DNA of 64,000 bases from Bacteroidota bacterium (GCA_023151185.1 JAKLJL010000002.1:383058-447057); one strand, 5' to 3'; shown: positions 43,270-52,735, numbered from the stretch's first letter. Translations and numbers: made by a program. Notes: a model not told the origin generated them from the letters alone.

Positions 43270-44534
43270 TTTTCTCTTTTCAGGATAAAGGCGCAGGCAC
43301 CATCCAGACCGGAACGGCCGGGATAGGTACGTAGCCCAAATTCAGTAAGAAATCCCTTAAAAACTGCCGAATCCGGAATAAAGACCGTGAAACCAGGTGA
43401 TCTGTCAAGGAATTTTTTAACCTGGTCTTCATTTTCGGACTGCAGGATTGAACAGGTTGAGTAAACCAGATGCCCGCCAGGGACAACAAGAGTTGCAGCA
43501 TGATCAAGGAGTTCTGCCTGAAGTTTAAGCTGCTGTTTCAGACCGTCAGTAGATTGGAGATCGCGGATATCAGGCTTCCGGTTGATTACACCGGAACCGG
43601 TACACGGAGCATCCACCCAAACCAGATCGGCAGGATCCAGGAGTGCATTTCTGGAATCAGCCGTAACGCACCTGATTTTCTCCTTTAACCCAACCCGGGT
43701 TAAGTTTTCACGGATCCGGGAAACTTTCTGCTCATTTCTGTCAATAGCAACCGCAGACTGAATTCCCCTCCCAAACCAGTTTGCGTAAATCAGTTTACCA
43801 CCGGGTGCGGCGCAAAGATCAACCAGATTTTTACCACCTGCAGAAAGTCCATACCGGGCAACCAGTTGGCTGGCGGCGTCCATGATCAGAACCTTGCCCG
43901 ATTTGAAATCGTCTGACTGCAGCAGATCACTCATTGCGGTAATTTTAAAGCAATCCGGAATCTGAGAATCCGCCTCCAAAAAACCAGCCGAATCAGTTAA
44001 CGTCCCGTTCACAGCAGCATACCACTCCGGACGGGTGGAAAGATAAAAACTCAATTCGGATCTTTGTGCAGCTGACAACTTTTTTAAAAACGGATCGGCA
44101 ACCATCCACTCAGGAAAATTGGCCCTTTTTCCCGAATTAAGGAGATCTGATGCCGCCTCCTTTTCCCTTGAAATTCCCTGCAGAACTGCATTCACCATGC
44201 CCTTTGCAAATGGAACCCTGGCTTTTGCCGTTTCAACCCAGGAGTGAATGGTGGCGTAAGCAGGCTTACCGGTCATTTCCAATAGTTCATACAGAGCAAG
44301 GCGAAGAATATTCCGCACCAGTTTATTGGTTGATGGTTTTATCCGCGGAGCCAGAATTTTATCGATCGGTTCCATCAGCCTGACGGTTCCGAATACCATT
44401 TCAGAAACATCACCCCGCCAGGAAAATCCGTGGCGGTGGCTTTCAAGCCGGTGATTGATCAGGTCGGATAGTTTACCGGGTTCCGTCTGCCATTCAGTTA
44501 AAATTGACAGGGAAAGGTCTCTGAAAGTGGTCAT
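43266..44534 (-). CDS. rsmB: 16S rRNA (cytosine-967-C5) methyltransferase RsmB
   Basis: The 422-residue protein has an N-terminal NusB-like helical domain (about 1-140) and a Rossmann m5C methyltransferase domain with NLVDLCAAPGGKLIYA, the catalytic VDAPCTGSGVI cysteine and the helper YSTCSILQSENED. It methylates C967 of 16S rRNA. It overlaps both neighbours by 4 bp (ATGA), placing rRNA modification in an operon with sugar-nucleotide and Fe-S genes. Confidence 0.94.
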   Translation of the reverse strand: MTTFRDLSLSILTEWQTEPGKLSDLINHRLESHRHGFSWRGDVSEMVFGTVRLMEPIDKILAPRIKPSTNKLVRNILRLALYELLEMTGKPAYATIHSWVETAKARVPFAKGMVNAVLQGISREKEAASDLLNSGKRANFPEWMVADPFLKKLSAAQRSELSFYLSTRPEWYAAVNGTLTDSAGFLEADSQIPDCFKITAMSDLLQSDDFKSGKVLIMDAASQLVARYGLSAGGKNLVDLCAAPGGKLIYANWFGRGIQSAVAIDRNEQKVSRIRENLTRVGLKEKIRCVTADSRNALLDPADLVWVDAPCTGSGVINRKPDIRDLQSTDGLKQQLKLQAELLDHAATLVVPGGHLVYSTCSILQSENEDQVKKFLDRSPGFTVFIPDSAVFKGFLTEFGLRTYPGRSGLDGACAFILKREK

Positions 44535-45754
44535 GAATTCTTTCTGACCGCAGACATCTCGATGCCGGCAATCTGCTTAATTTGTTTGAACAGGACCTCA
44601 TCAGCTTCCGAAAAGACCTGATTTCTCCTGGACAGCACAATTTTGGCTGTCTCTATGGCCTTATTCATCCGGTACTCAATCAGACGGCTGTCAGCACTCC
44701 AATGGAAAGAGGGGATAAGGCGGTCAGGAAAACCGGAGCCAAATACATTAGAAGAAAAACCGACAACAGTGCCGGTATTCAGCATGGTATTGATTCCCGT
44801 TTTGGAATGATCTCCCATTATCAATCCCATGAACTGGCTTCCTGTATCAGTAAATTTCCCGTTTTCCCAAACATCCACTGTGGCATAGGTGTTTTTAAGA
44901 TCTGAATTGTTGGTATCGGCCCCCAGATTGCACCATTCACCAAGAAAGGCATGTCCCAGAAAACCGTCATGCTGCTTGTTGGAAAATCCCTGAATGATCA
45001 CATCTTCAACTTCGCCACCGACCTTACAGACCGGCCCGATTGCAGTATTCTGATAAATTTTGGCGCCGATTTTAATTTTGGATTTCTTCCCGATATAAAC
45101 CGGAGCAACCAAACTGGCTTGGGCCATAATTTCAGCACCGTCATCAAGAACAACATCCCCACCCCTAAGATCAAAGGTAACCCCGGGGTGAATAAGCACA
45201 TCCGTTCCAGCCAAAATCCGGCCAGAACCCAGTACCATCCCTTTATACGCCTGGGTCAAATCTGTGAGGGAAGGTTCAAGCATCGGAAGCTGTTTCCGCT
45301 GGGTATCACCGTTTTCTAAAATAATTTCCCAGGTATGGTCAAAAACCGGGGTGGTAAAGAAAACCGGGTTGGATACCACACAAAACGGATCCTGATACAG
45401 GTTGGCCGGATTAAACCCTGGCTCCAGCAGAACAGCAAAAACTGTTTTCCCGTCAGAAAGGGCATCTCCGGGAGTTTTTAATTCAGAAAGTGAAGCCTTA
45501 ACCGCCGAAAAATCCTTAATCCGGCTATTGACCACGAGCACAAGTCCCTTTGGCAGACCGGAAAGCGGATGGCGGATTGATTCCAGGTAAGAGTTGATGT
45601 GTGCCATTCCGGTTACAAAAACCAAATCGCCGAAAATCAGGGCTGCAGCATCAGACTGAGTAAAAATTCCGGTTCGGAGGAAACTGAAAGGTCTTGAATA
45701 GGTAAGCGGGAAAAAGCGGGAAACGTGGGGGTCGTCGAAAAGTCCGTAGAGCAT
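44531..45754 (-). CDS. GlmU-like sugar nucleotidyltransferase / beta-helix protein
   Basis: The 407-residue protein begins YGLFDDPHVSRFFPLTYSRP, the N-terminal pattern of the Bacteroidota putative sugar-nucleotidyltransferase family (NTP_transf_4 type), and has a C-terminal left-handed beta-helix (VLDDGAEIMAQASL ... VGGEVEDVIIQGFSNKQHDGF). It probably activates or acetylates a sugar phosphate like GlmU. The start lies 9 nt from the rpmE terminator hairpin, so it probably has its own promoter or relies on read-through. First gene of a six-gene operon ending at 40188. Confidence 0.8.
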   Translation of the reverse strand: MLYGLFDDPHVSRFFPLTYSRPFSFLRTGIFTQSDAAALIFGDLVFVTGMAHINSYLESIRHPLSGLPKGLVLVVNSRIKDFSAVKASLSELKTPGDALSDGKTVFAVLLEPGFNPANLYQDPFCVVSNPVFFTTPVFDHTWEIILENGDTQRKQLPMLEPSLTDLTQAYKGMVLGSGRILAGTDVLIHPGVTFDLRGGDVVLDDGAEIMAQASLVAPVYIGKKSKIKIGAKIYQNTAIGPVCKVGGEVEDVIIQGFSNKQHDGFLGHAFLGEWCNLGADTNNSDLKNTYATVDVWENGKFTDTGSQFMGLIMGDHSKTGINTMLNTGTVVGFSSNVFGSGFPDRLIPSFHWSADSRLIEYRMNKAIETAKIVLSRRNQVFSEADEVLFKQIKQIAGIEMSAVRKNS

Positions 45755-45762
45755 AAAATAAA

Positions 45763-45797
45763 AAAGGGATTCCTGTTAAAGAAACAGAAATCCCTTT
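45763..45797 (-). terminator. Terminator of rpmE
   Basis: On the minus strand, AAAGGGAT plus CTGTT forms a near-perfect stem (45763-45777 with 45783-45797), ending in TTTTTTATTTT. It separates the L31 gene from the downstream operon. Confidence 0.88.
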
Positions 45798-45803
45798 AAA
45801 AAC

Positions 45804-46019
45804 TTACTTCTTGGGTTGGGCTGCAGCGTAACGTTTGTTGAATTTCTCAACACGTCCTGCCGTGTCAATCAGACGATCCTTTCCACCGGAAAAGAAGGGA
45901 TGACAGTTGGAACAGATTTCAACCTTCAGTTCAGCAGAAGTTGATTTGGTAGTAAAAGTATTACCGCAAAGACAGGTAACCTTTACGTCCTTATAATTGG
46001 GGTGAATCCCAGGCTTCAT
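45804..46019 (-). CDS. rpmE: 50S ribosomal protein L31 (zinc-binding type)
   Basis: The 71-residue protein has [19 protein letters not shown] and [12 protein letters not shown]. Cysteines 16, 18, 37 and 40 form the Zn-finger of the C+ type L31. It makes an intersubunit bridge. The hairpin at 45763 follows. Single-gene unit. Confidence 0.97.
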   Translation of the reverse strand: MKPGIHPNYKDVKVTCLCGNTFTTKSTSAELKVEICSNCHPFFSGGKDRLIDTAGRVEKFNKRYAAAQPKK

Positions 46020-46092
46020 GATAGTTCTCCAATCAAAATATCTTGCAATTTAGGCAGGAAAATGAGTAAATTCAACTTTAGTGGAATAAAAA

Positions 46093-47397
46093 ATGATCAG
46101 ATCCTTACTCCTTCCGGTATTGAGCATCCTGCTGCTGTCCTCTTGCAGAACGATTTCTCCCTTCCTGCAACAGGATGCCACTATAAGCCACATTTCATTT
46201 CCTGAAAACGAACATAGCGGATACCTGATTTTTTCGGGAGACGGGTCTCTGGTGGACAGCCTGAATCAGGACCGGTTGTTCACTCCGGCCAGTTTGCAGA
46301 AATTGCTTTTCCTGCCCGATATTTTGAAGTTAAAGGAAGATTCTGTTTTCCTTTCCGTCAGGTTCGGATTTGACCCTGCAGACTCTTCACTGCTTATTTT
46401 CTCAGGCGGCGATCCTTTGCTCGGGTCAGAAGAATTTGCTTTCAGCCTGATCAAAGCAATGGAAACTTTCCCGCAGGCAGAAAAAGTTCGGGTTTATTCT
46501 CTGCCTTATGACACGTTAGCCTATTGGGGAAAAGGGTGGATGTATGACGATGAACCTTTCGATTTCCAACCCTGGCTAAGTCCGTTCCCGCTGGATGCGA
46601 ATACAGTAACGGTTACCTGTACTGGGGATTCCGTTCGGATGGTTCCCTTCGATCTTCCATTTTCCATCACCGGCGGACTGCAGCGAATTTCAAGGAACCG
46701 GGGATCAGACACTCTTTTAATTTCAAGACCGGATCGGGTTCAGCCGGTTTCTTTCTCCAGAAAACTATCGGTTCCCTTCCCAATGTCCAAACTGGCTCAC
46801 TTCATCCGGAAGTACACAGGGTTAAAAACGGTTTCCTTTACTCAGGATTCCTTCCCGTTTCAATTGTCTGCCCCCCCGCTGACACTATCCCATTCATTCA
46901 GAGAATTGCTGGAGGATATTTATACGAAAAGCAGGAATCTTTCGGCCGAACAGTCTCTAAGGTATTCAGCCATCCGGGCAGGATTCAACGGAAGTTTTGA
47001 GTCCTTTCTGTCTCTGGCATCCAACCCCACCCGGACAGGACGTTTTGCCGATGGCTCAGGTCTGTCCAGATATAACCTGACTTCAGCACGGGAGTTGCTT
47101 CCGTCTTTAAAGGTTCTTGCCGAAAATAAAGAGATCCGGGAAGCTTTTGCTGTTTATGGCCTAACCGGAACTCTGGATGACAAAAATCCGGTCAGTGATT
47201 CAAGTTTAACCCTTTTTGCAAAAAGCGGCAGCATGACCGGAATCCAGAATCTTGCAGGGATTTTCGTTCAGGATCAGACTGTAATAGGCGGTTTTGTTTT
47301 ATTCAGAAACAATCTGATTGCCGGTAAACAGGACCGGGATCTGACCGAAAGCCGGTTCCTCAGGTTTGTTGTCAACAGGTTAAAAAAGGACCGGTAA
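46093..47397 (+). CDS. dacB: PBP4-type D-alanyl-D-alanine carboxypeptidase/endopeptidase, lipoprotein
   Basis: The 434-residue protein has lipobox LSSC (Cys18) and the S13 penicillin-binding motifs: SxxK as PASLQKLL, SxN region in DGSGLSRYN and KSGS in LFAKSGSMTG. It trims peptidoglycan peptides in the periplasm as an anchored lipoprotein, smaller than Escherichia coli DacB. The promoter is probably TTGCAA-N18-TAAATT at about 46044-46073. A strong terminator follows at 47486. Confidence 0.9.
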   Translation: MIRSLLLPVLSILLLSSCRTISPFLQQDATISHISFPENEHSGYLIFSGDGSLVDSLNQDRLFTPASLQKLLFLPDILKLKEDSVFLSVRFGFDPADSSLLIFSGGDPLLGSEEFAFSLIKAMETFPQAEKVRVYSLPYDTLAYWGKGWMYDDEPFDFQPWLSPFPLDANTVTVTCTGDSVRMVPFDLPFSITGGLQRISRNRGSDTLLISRPDRVQPVSFSRKLSVPFPMSKLAHFIRKYTGLKTVSFTQDSFPFQLSAPPLTLSHSFRELLEDIYTKSRNLSAEQSLRYSAIRAGFNGSFESFLSLASNPTRTGRFADGSGLSRYNLTSARELLPSLKVLAENKEIREAFAVYGLTGTLDDKNPVSDSSLTLFAKSGSMTGIQNLAGIFVQDQTVIGGFVLFRNNLIAGKQDRDLTESRFLRFVVNRLKKDR

Positions 47398-47485
47398 ATC
47401 CTGATTGGTTTAGGGATTCTCCAAAACTCATTTTCCTGATTTTCTACCAAATTCAACCTGAATCTGGTTTCAGTTTAATAAAACA

Positions 47486-47511
47486 AAAAAGGCGGCCTCA
47501 GCCGCCTTTTT
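47486..47511. terminator. Strong bidirectional terminator
   Basis: AAAAAGGCGGC (47486-47496), loop CTCA, GCCGCCTTTTT (47501-47511) lies between convergent dacB and the DUF4097 pair. Confidence 0.93.
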
Positions 47512-47525
47512 GCAAAATAACCGGT

Positions 47526-48446
47526 TTACCGGACATCCATCCGGATGGAACCACCAGAGGTTCCCGCCGAAATCTGAACACCGCCACCATTCATCTTTCC
47601 GGTTACTTTATCCTTTTTGATTTTTCCGGAAAAGTTTTCTTCAATGGCTTCTGCCAGCCTTACGCCTCCGCCCGAGGTTTTCAGTTCAAGATCGGCTGCA
47701 GTCAGCCGGGGAACCGTTATCCGGATGTCCCCGCCTGATGTTGAGAGATCAAGACCATCACACTTCGATGACAGGTTGACTTCTATACTCCCGCCGGAAG
47801 TGGAAGCCTCAAACTGTCCGTAATCACCACTTAAATCAACATCACCTCCCGAAGTACTCACTTCAACCTTGCCCGCCAGTTTATTTCCTGAAATATCGCC
47901 GCCCGAGGTACTGGCTTCAAGAGAGCCGGATATTTCATCAAGCTCAATATCCCCGCCTGAAGTTGAAATCGATATAATTCCGGAAATATCCTGAAGGTGA
48001 ATATCCCCTCCTGAGGTACTTGCAGTAACAACCCCTTTGATCCCTTCAACCCGGACATCACCCCCCGAAGTTTTAGCCTGAACGGCGAATGCCTGGGGAA
48101 TATAAACTTTAAACCGGTGCCCAAGTCCTGAGAAATTCAGCCAGAAATTCCATTTCGACTTTGATTTCTGCTTAACTTCAACATAAACTACTCCGTTTTC
48201 CATCCGGTAGGTCCGTTCATATTTCTCATTAAATTCCTTCAGCCGCTTGTCACTTTTATCAGTCAGAAACAGTGAAACTTCTACCTCATTTTTTTCCCAG
48301 GACTCAAACTGAATATCCCCTCCTGAGGTTGTCAGAACAATTTTTTTCAGATCAGTTCCGGTAAAGTTTTTCTTTTCTACCAGATTCTGGCCGAAAGCAA
48401 CTACAGGGAGCATCAGTGCCACCAGAAACATGCCAGCCTTATTCAT
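47526..48446 (-). CDS. DUF4097-type repeat protein with about eleven SGGD/SGG turns
   Basis: The 306-residue protein has a signal peptide (MFLVALMLPVVAFGQ) and then a parallel beta-solenoid of ~20-residue repeats with the turn (A/S)TSGGD(I/V), for example AKTSGGDVRVEG, ISTSGGDIELDE and LSTSGGDIRITV; about eleven copies occur. This is the DUF4097/adhesin-like fold common in Bacteroidota and Acidobacteria, whose biochemical role is unknown. It is exported. A paralogous gene with FGGD turns lies upstream on the same strand, 49 nt away. Confidence 0.85.
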   Translation of the reverse strand: MNKAGMFLVALMLPVVAFGQNLVEKKNFTGTDLKKIVLTTSGGDIQFESWEKNEVEVSLFLTDKSDKRLKEFNEKYERTYRMENGVVYVEVKQKSKSKWNFWLNFSGLGHRFKVYIPQAFAVQAKTSGGDVRVEGIKGVVTASTSGGDIHLQDISGIISISTSGGDIELDEISGSLEASTSGGDISGNKLAGKVEVSTSGGDVDLSGDYGQFEASTSGGSIEVNLSSKCDGLDLSTSGGDIRITVPRLTAADLELKTSGGGVRLAEAIEENFSGKIKKDKVTGKMNGGGVQISAGTSGGSIRMDVR

Positions 48447-48495
48447 AGTTTTGCCTCATCTTGTTATTTGATATATTTTTTCCATACCGGGGGAG

Positions 48496-49185
48496 TTACT
48501 CTCTGGATTCTGAAATCTGCATCTCCCCGCCAAAAGTTGATCCTTTAACCAATGCCTTGTTTTGAGTTAAGGTTACATCACCTCCGAAGGTGCTGAGTTC
48601 AAATTGACCTGATGTATAAGATCCGCAAATATCTCCGCCGAAGGTCTCTGCTTCCAGGATCCCGGATACTTTCTGCAAGCCAAGGTCCCCGCCAAAGGTT
48701 TCCAGATTTAAAACTCCGCTGCAGTCCGAAAGAAACAAATCGCCACCCAGAGTTTCAGCGGAAATGTCGCCGGTAATTCCTGAAATCGTAATATCACCGC
48801 CGACAGATTCTGCACTGAGGCGGATTGATGGCGGTACTTTTATTTCAATGGCATATCCGGGCGAGTTGTCCCATCCAAAGAAATCCCAAAATGGACGTTT
48901 CCTTTTTTCGATCCGGAGGCTGGCTTTCCCATGCTCTGATTTGCTGATTATCTCATAGATTTCATTGAACTCACCGGCGGTCAGGTAAGGTTTCCTGTCT
49001 GCCAGAATTTTGATTTCAATGGACTTCTGCGCCCCGGGAAGTACCGTTACCTTGCCACCCAGTGAACTTACTGAAACAGATTTAAACTGATCTGATTGAA
49101 GAGTCCGGGTCTCAATTACCGGTTGGGAAAAGGAGGGATGTGCATTTAGGGAGAGTAAAAAAACGGCGATAACCCAATTTTTCAT
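48496..49185 (-). CDS. DUF4097-type repeat protein with FGGD turns
   Basis: The 229-residue protein is exported (signal peptide ending near HPSFS-QPV) and has about seven repeats with the turn (E/S)T(L/F)GGD, such as AETLGGDLFLSD, LETFGGDLGLQK and LSTFGGDVTLTQ. It is a shorter paralogue of the downstream protein, so the two probably arose by duplication and then diverged in the turn residue. GGAGCCAAA precedes ATG 49185. Function unknown. Confidence 0.82.
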   Translation of the reverse strand: MKNWVIAVFLLSLNAHPSFSQPVIETRTLQSDQFKSVSVSSLGGKVTVLPGAQKSIEIKILADRKPYLTAGEFNEIYEIISKSEHGKASLRIEKRKRPFWDFFGWDNSPGYAIEIKVPPSIRLSAESVGGDITISGITGDISAETLGGDLFLSDCSGVLNLETFGGDLGLQKVSGILEAETFGGDICGSYTSGQFELSTFGGDVTLTQNKALVKGSTFGGEMQISESRE

Positions 49186-49263
49186 TTTGGCTCCTGCTGG
49201 TGATGTCTGGTCTTACGGAACAGGACCGGTTCAGTTTCAGACCGAATTTTCATGGACAGCGGT

Positions 49264-49292
49264 TTGGTTTGCATTTCTCAGGTTTTTAGATT
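49264..49292 (+). promoter_or_regulatory. Promoter TTGGTT-N17-TAGATT for prmA
   Basis: TTGGTT at 49264-49269 and TAGATT at 49287-49292 are 17 bp apart; AAGGAG at 49298-49303 lies before ATG 49308. Confidence 0.45.
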
Positions 49293-49307
49293 CGCCAAGG
49301 AGAGTTT

Positions 49308-50168
49308 ATGCCCGCAACTTATTTTGTCATCACCCTAAAGGCCCAGGAAGAGTCCTTTGAACACATTTTTTCATCTGTCAGCGATCTGGAAGGATTTTTA
49401 GGATCCGAAGAAGGATTTGATGAACTGAAACTGTCGTTCTCCTCATCCGAACAAACTGAACCATCCTTAACCAGGTGGTTAACTGCCCTTTCACAGGAAT
49501 TGACAGACCTGAATCCAGCCTGGGAAGTAACCTGGCAAATTGTCAGCGAAACGGAGCAGAACTGGAATGCCCAATGGGAGGCCACCATTGAACCGGTTAT
49601 CGTTGAAGATACGTTTTGCATTTTCCCATCCTGGCATCCGGCAGAAAAAACTTATCCTGTCATGATTCACATCGACCCGAAAATGTCGTTTGGCACTGGC
49701 TATCACGAAACCACACGACTGATGCTGGTGATGATGAAAAATGCAGACCTGAAGGGAAAATCGGTCATAGACTGCGGAACCGGAACGGCTGTTCTGGCGA
49801 TTGCATCAAAAAAACTCGGAGCAGGACCCTGTATTGCCTTTGATATCGATCATTGGTCGTATGAGAATTCACTTGAAAACCTGAAATTAAATCTTCCGGA
49901 TGGATCTGTTGACCTGCGGTTCGGCGGTTATGAAACCATTTCGGAAACAGAAAAAGCAGACATTATTCTTGCCAACGTCAACCGGAATGTTCATTTGCAA
50001 TACACCGCCTGGTATGCTGGAAGGCTGAACCCGGGCGGAACCCTTTTTCTTTCAGGATTGCTAAAATATGATGAACCAGAAATCCGGAAGGCTTTTATTT
50101 CGGCAGGCTTTACCGGTTTCAAAGTTTTTTCTGAGAATGAGTGGATCGGGATTGAGGTCAGGAAATGA
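49308..50168 (+). CDS. prmA: Ribosomal protein L11 methyltransferase
   Basis: The 286-residue protein has the PrmA N-terminal domain and, from about residue 120, the methyltransferase domain with MSFGTGYHETTRLML (PrmA signature), SVIDCGTGTAVLAI as motif I and DIILANVNRNV as motif IV. It methylates L11. It overlaps the next gene by 4 bp (ATGA), pairing it with an exopolyphosphatase-family protein. Confidence 0.93.
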   Translation: MPATYFVITLKAQEESFEHIFSSVSDLEGFLGSEEGFDELKLSFSSSEQTEPSLTRWLTALSQELTDLNPAWEVTWQIVSETEQNWNAQWEATIEPVIVEDTFCIFPSWHPAEKTYPVMIHIDPKMSFGTGYHETTRLMLVMMKNADLKGKSVIDCGTGTAVLAIASKKLGAGPCIAFDIDHWSYENSLENLKLNLPDGSVDLRFGGYETISETEKADIILANVNRNVHLQYTAWYAGRLNPGGTLFLSGLLKYDEPEIRKAFISAGFTGFKVFSENEWIGIEVRK

Positions 50169-51073
50169 TTGCCGCCGCAATTGATATCGGGACCAACACC
50201 ATCCTGATGACGGTTAAAAACCTTAAAACAGGACAAATCCTAGGCGATTTTCACCACATGGCAAGGCTGGGAGAAAACCTTCACCATACCGGTTTGATCG
50301 GGGCACCGGCTATTGACCGGCTCCTGCCGATTTTAAAGGAATACAAGTCAACCGGAAGTAAGCTGGGGGTTGAAAAATTCAACCTGATTGCAACCAGTGC
50401 CATGCGGGATGCCAAAAACCGACAACAGGTCATTGAAATTGTCCGGGCAGAAACCGGGTTTGTTATTGAAGTTGTCTCGGGTGACCGGGAAGCAGAACTG
50501 ACCTTTTTTGGTGGTCTGGATGGAATTACACCTGCGACTGCACAAACCGCTTTAATTGATATCGGAGGCGGGAGCACAGAATTTATTCTCGGATCACGAA
50601 CCGCAATCGGATTAAAAAAATCACTGAATATTGGCACCGTAAGGCTATCTGAACGGTTTAATCTTCTGCAGGATGATCCGGCAAAATTCAGAATTCCGGA
50701 CTTTATCAGTCATGTGCAGGGAGAATTGGCTACCCTTCCCTTTCAGGAAACACCCGACACATCCTGGGTAGCTGTGGCCGGAACCCCAACAAGCCTCAGT
50801 GCACTTCTGAATGGACTGAAAACCTACTCACCGGAAACGGTTCACGGATCTGTTCTTCCATTGAGCTATGTAACTGAAAAACGAATTGAATTTCAGTCAA
50901 TTCGGCCAGAATTAATCAGGGAACGGTACCCGATTCTGGGAAAGAGGTATGATCTGATGCTCGCCGGGTGCCTGATCCTTGAAACTGCAATGAAACATTT
51001 CCAGACCAGATCACTTCTTGTTTCTGACCGGGGTCTCAGGTATGGCGCTTTGCTGTCAGATCAGGTTTTTTGA
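50165..51073 (+). CDS. Ppx/GppA-family phosphatase
   Basis: The 302-residue protein starts AAIDIGTNTILMTV and has DIGGGSTEFILG, the two phosphate loops of the ASKHA Ppx/GppA family. It hydrolyses polyphosphate or pppGpp to ppGpp in the cytoplasm; the length (one domain pair, no extension) matches the short GppA-like form. Its 3' end overlaps the convergent cysteine-desulfurase gene by 18 bp. Confidence 0.9.
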   Translation: MIAAAIDIGTNTILMTVKNLKTGQILGDFHHMARLGENLHHTGLIGAPAIDRLLPILKEYKSTGSKLGVEKFNLIATSAMRDAKNRQQVIEIVRAETGFVIEVVSGDREAELTFFGGLDGITPATAQTALIDIGGGSTEFILGSRTAIGLKKSLNIGTVRLSERFNLLQDDPAKFRIPDFISHVQGELATLPFQETPDTSWVAVAGTPTSLSALLNGLKTYSPETVHGSVLPLSYVTEKRIEFQSIRPELIRERYPILGKRYDLMLAGCLILETAMKHFQTRSLLVSDRGLRYGALLSDQVF

Positions 51074-52201
51074 AGCTTTCATCCGGATTAAAAGAGAAAC
51101 CAACGTGTCGGTAAAACGGTCCAGATCCTCTCGGGAAAGGCCGGGGCCAAACGAAACCCTGAGCGTTGTCTGAGCTTCATAAGGCGTTTTCCCGATTGCG
51201 GTCAGAACATGTGAAGGCTCCCAGCTTCCCGATGAACAGGCAGACCCTGAACTGACCGAAATCCCCTTCGCATCAAGTCCCATTATCAAGGCTTCGCTGT
51301 CAATTTCCTCTTCCGGATCGGTTGACAGGGTAAAGTTCAGGATAAAAGGTGAGCCTGTTTCAGGTGAGTTAAAAGTAACGGCCGGCCATTGGGCGGTTAG
51401 GGTTTGCCGGAGATACCGGTTTAGCCCGTAAACTTCAGAATAGGCACTTTCCTGATTATTTAAGGCCAGTTCCAGAGCCCGGGTTAGCCCTGCAATGAGA
51501 GCCGTTGCTTCTGTACCGCTTCGCCGGTTTCTTTCCTGTGCGCCACCATGCAGAAGCGGATCCAGTTCTGACCCGTTTTTGGCAACTAATAATCCGGTTC
51601 CACGCGGGCCATAAAATTTGTGTCCTGAAAAGGACAGGAAATCAGCAGAAAGAAAAGGATCCAGCCTGATTTTTCCCAATGCCTGAACGGCATCAATATG
51701 CACCAGAGCACCAGCCTTTTGTGCCGTTGATACTGTTTCGGAGGGTAACAGACTACCCAGTTCATTATTGACGGCCATCAACGAAACCAGTGTATCAGAA
51801 TCAACCGGGAAAACAGAAACAATTCCGTCAGAATCTGGCTGAATAACCTGAACTGAGGCCCCTTTTTCCTTCAGGTATTTAAGGGTATGAAGAGTTGCAT
51901 GATGCTCTGCCGGTGAAGTTAAAAACCGGGACGTGCCCGGTAAGTTCCGCATAAACCAGCTTTTCAAAACCGTATTGATGGATTCAGTTGCCGAAGAGGT
52001 GAAAATAATTTCGGAAGGCTCTTTATGGAGAAGAGAGGCAATTTTTTCCCTGGATTCTTCAATCAGGAACCGGGCCCGCCTCCCATCCTCATGAATACTG
52101 GAGGGATTTCCCGGATAGTTCCGGAATGTATCCAGCATAACTGCTTCAACTTCGGGGTGAAGCGGGGTTGTGGAAGCAAAATCGAGAAAGAGTCGTTTCA
52201 T
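51056..52201 (-). CDS. Cysteine desulfurase (NifS/IscS-like)
   Basis: The 381-residue PLP enzyme has LFLDFASTTPLHPEVE, the lysine in FSGHKFYGPRGTG and the active-site loop with cysteine in GSACSSGS, marking the IscS/NifS group. It takes sulfur from cysteine for Fe-S clusters or thio-modification. ATG 52201 gives the usual N-terminus MKRLFLDF; a longer start at 52252 adds 17 residues with no family match, and neither has a clear ribosome site. It overlaps the convergent ppx gene by 18 bp and lies downstream of the ECF operon on the same strand. Confidence 0.92.
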   Translation of the reverse strand: MKRLFLDFASTTPLHPEVEAVMLDTFRNYPGNPSSIHEDGRRARFLIEESREKIASLLHKEPSEIIFTSSATESINTVLKSWFMRNLPGTSRFLTSPAEHHATLHTLKYLKEKGASVQVIQPDSDGIVSVFPVDSDTLVSLMAVNNELGSLLPSETVSTAQKAGALVHIDAVQALGKIRLDPFLSADFLSFSGHKFYGPRGTGLLVAKNGSELDPLLHGGAQERNRRSGTEATALIAGLTRALELALNNQESAYSEVYGLNRYLRQTLTAQWPAVTFNSPETGSPFILNFTLSTDPEEEIDSEALIMGLDAKGISVSSGSACSSGSWEPSHVLTAIGKTPYEAQTTLRVSFGPGLSREDLDRFTDTLVSLLIRMKASKNLI

Positions 52202-52264
52202 CCGGTAAAAATCGGAATTCCCGGTAAATTTTACAACCCAGAATCCTGGCATGAGTGAAACGGA

Positions 52265-52735
52265 CTAATTCCCTTTTCTGTTTTCCCGTCGTTTTTCGAT
52301 CATTTTCGCCAGATCCTTCAGAAACTCTGTTTCGAAAATGACCAGTTCAGCCCGTTGCTGAACAGTTAGTACAGGTTCAGTGGATTTCAGAAATTCCTTC
52401 CTTCGGGTCACCATTTTTTGTTCAATTTCCTCAATCTGGGCAAGTTTATCCGTGATTTTGGATTCACTCCAGGAATTGAGGTTATCTTTCAGCTCATTCA
52501 GGATTTTTTTCCGTTCCGTTCTGAGTGCTTCCATATCGTCAGAATGTCGGTTGTAAATGGCAAAAAACCTGGCGCTTTGCTCTTCGGTCAGATTCAGTTT
52601 ATCTGTCAGTTTCCAGATCCTGATCTGTTTTACCTTTTCACGTTGTTTCTCCGGAATAATATCATCCTGAGCAACTGCCGGCCCACCGGTAAGAAAAAGG
52701 AGTATTACGGCTATGACTACCTGTCGTGCTGACAT
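52265..52735 (-). CDS. Spy/CpxP-like periplasmic protein
   Basis: The 156-residue protein has a signal peptide ending ...TGGPAVA-QDD and is then mostly helical and charged (LTEEQSARFFAIYNRHSDDM; LRTERKKILNELKDNL; repeated RRKEFLKSTEPVL). This resembles Spy/CpxP-type periplasmic chaperones or heavy-metal-resistance-like proteins. It is 2 nt after the anti-sigma gene, so it is probably a target or accessory of the ECF system. No histidine/metal cluster is obvious. Confidence 0.75.
   Translation of the reverse strand: MSARQVVIAVILLFLTGGPAVAQDDIIPEKQREKVKQIRIWKLTDKLNLTEEQSARFFAIYNRHSDDMEALRTERKKILNELKDNLNSWSESKITDKLAQIEEIEQKMVTRRKEFLKSTEPVLTVQQRAELVIFETEFLKDLAKMIEKRRENRKGN

Noticed and set aside
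52202-52252. Longer cysteine-desulfurase start at 52252
   Set aside because: The added residues are not part of the family's N-terminus and no ribosome site is present, though the shorter start also lacks one.
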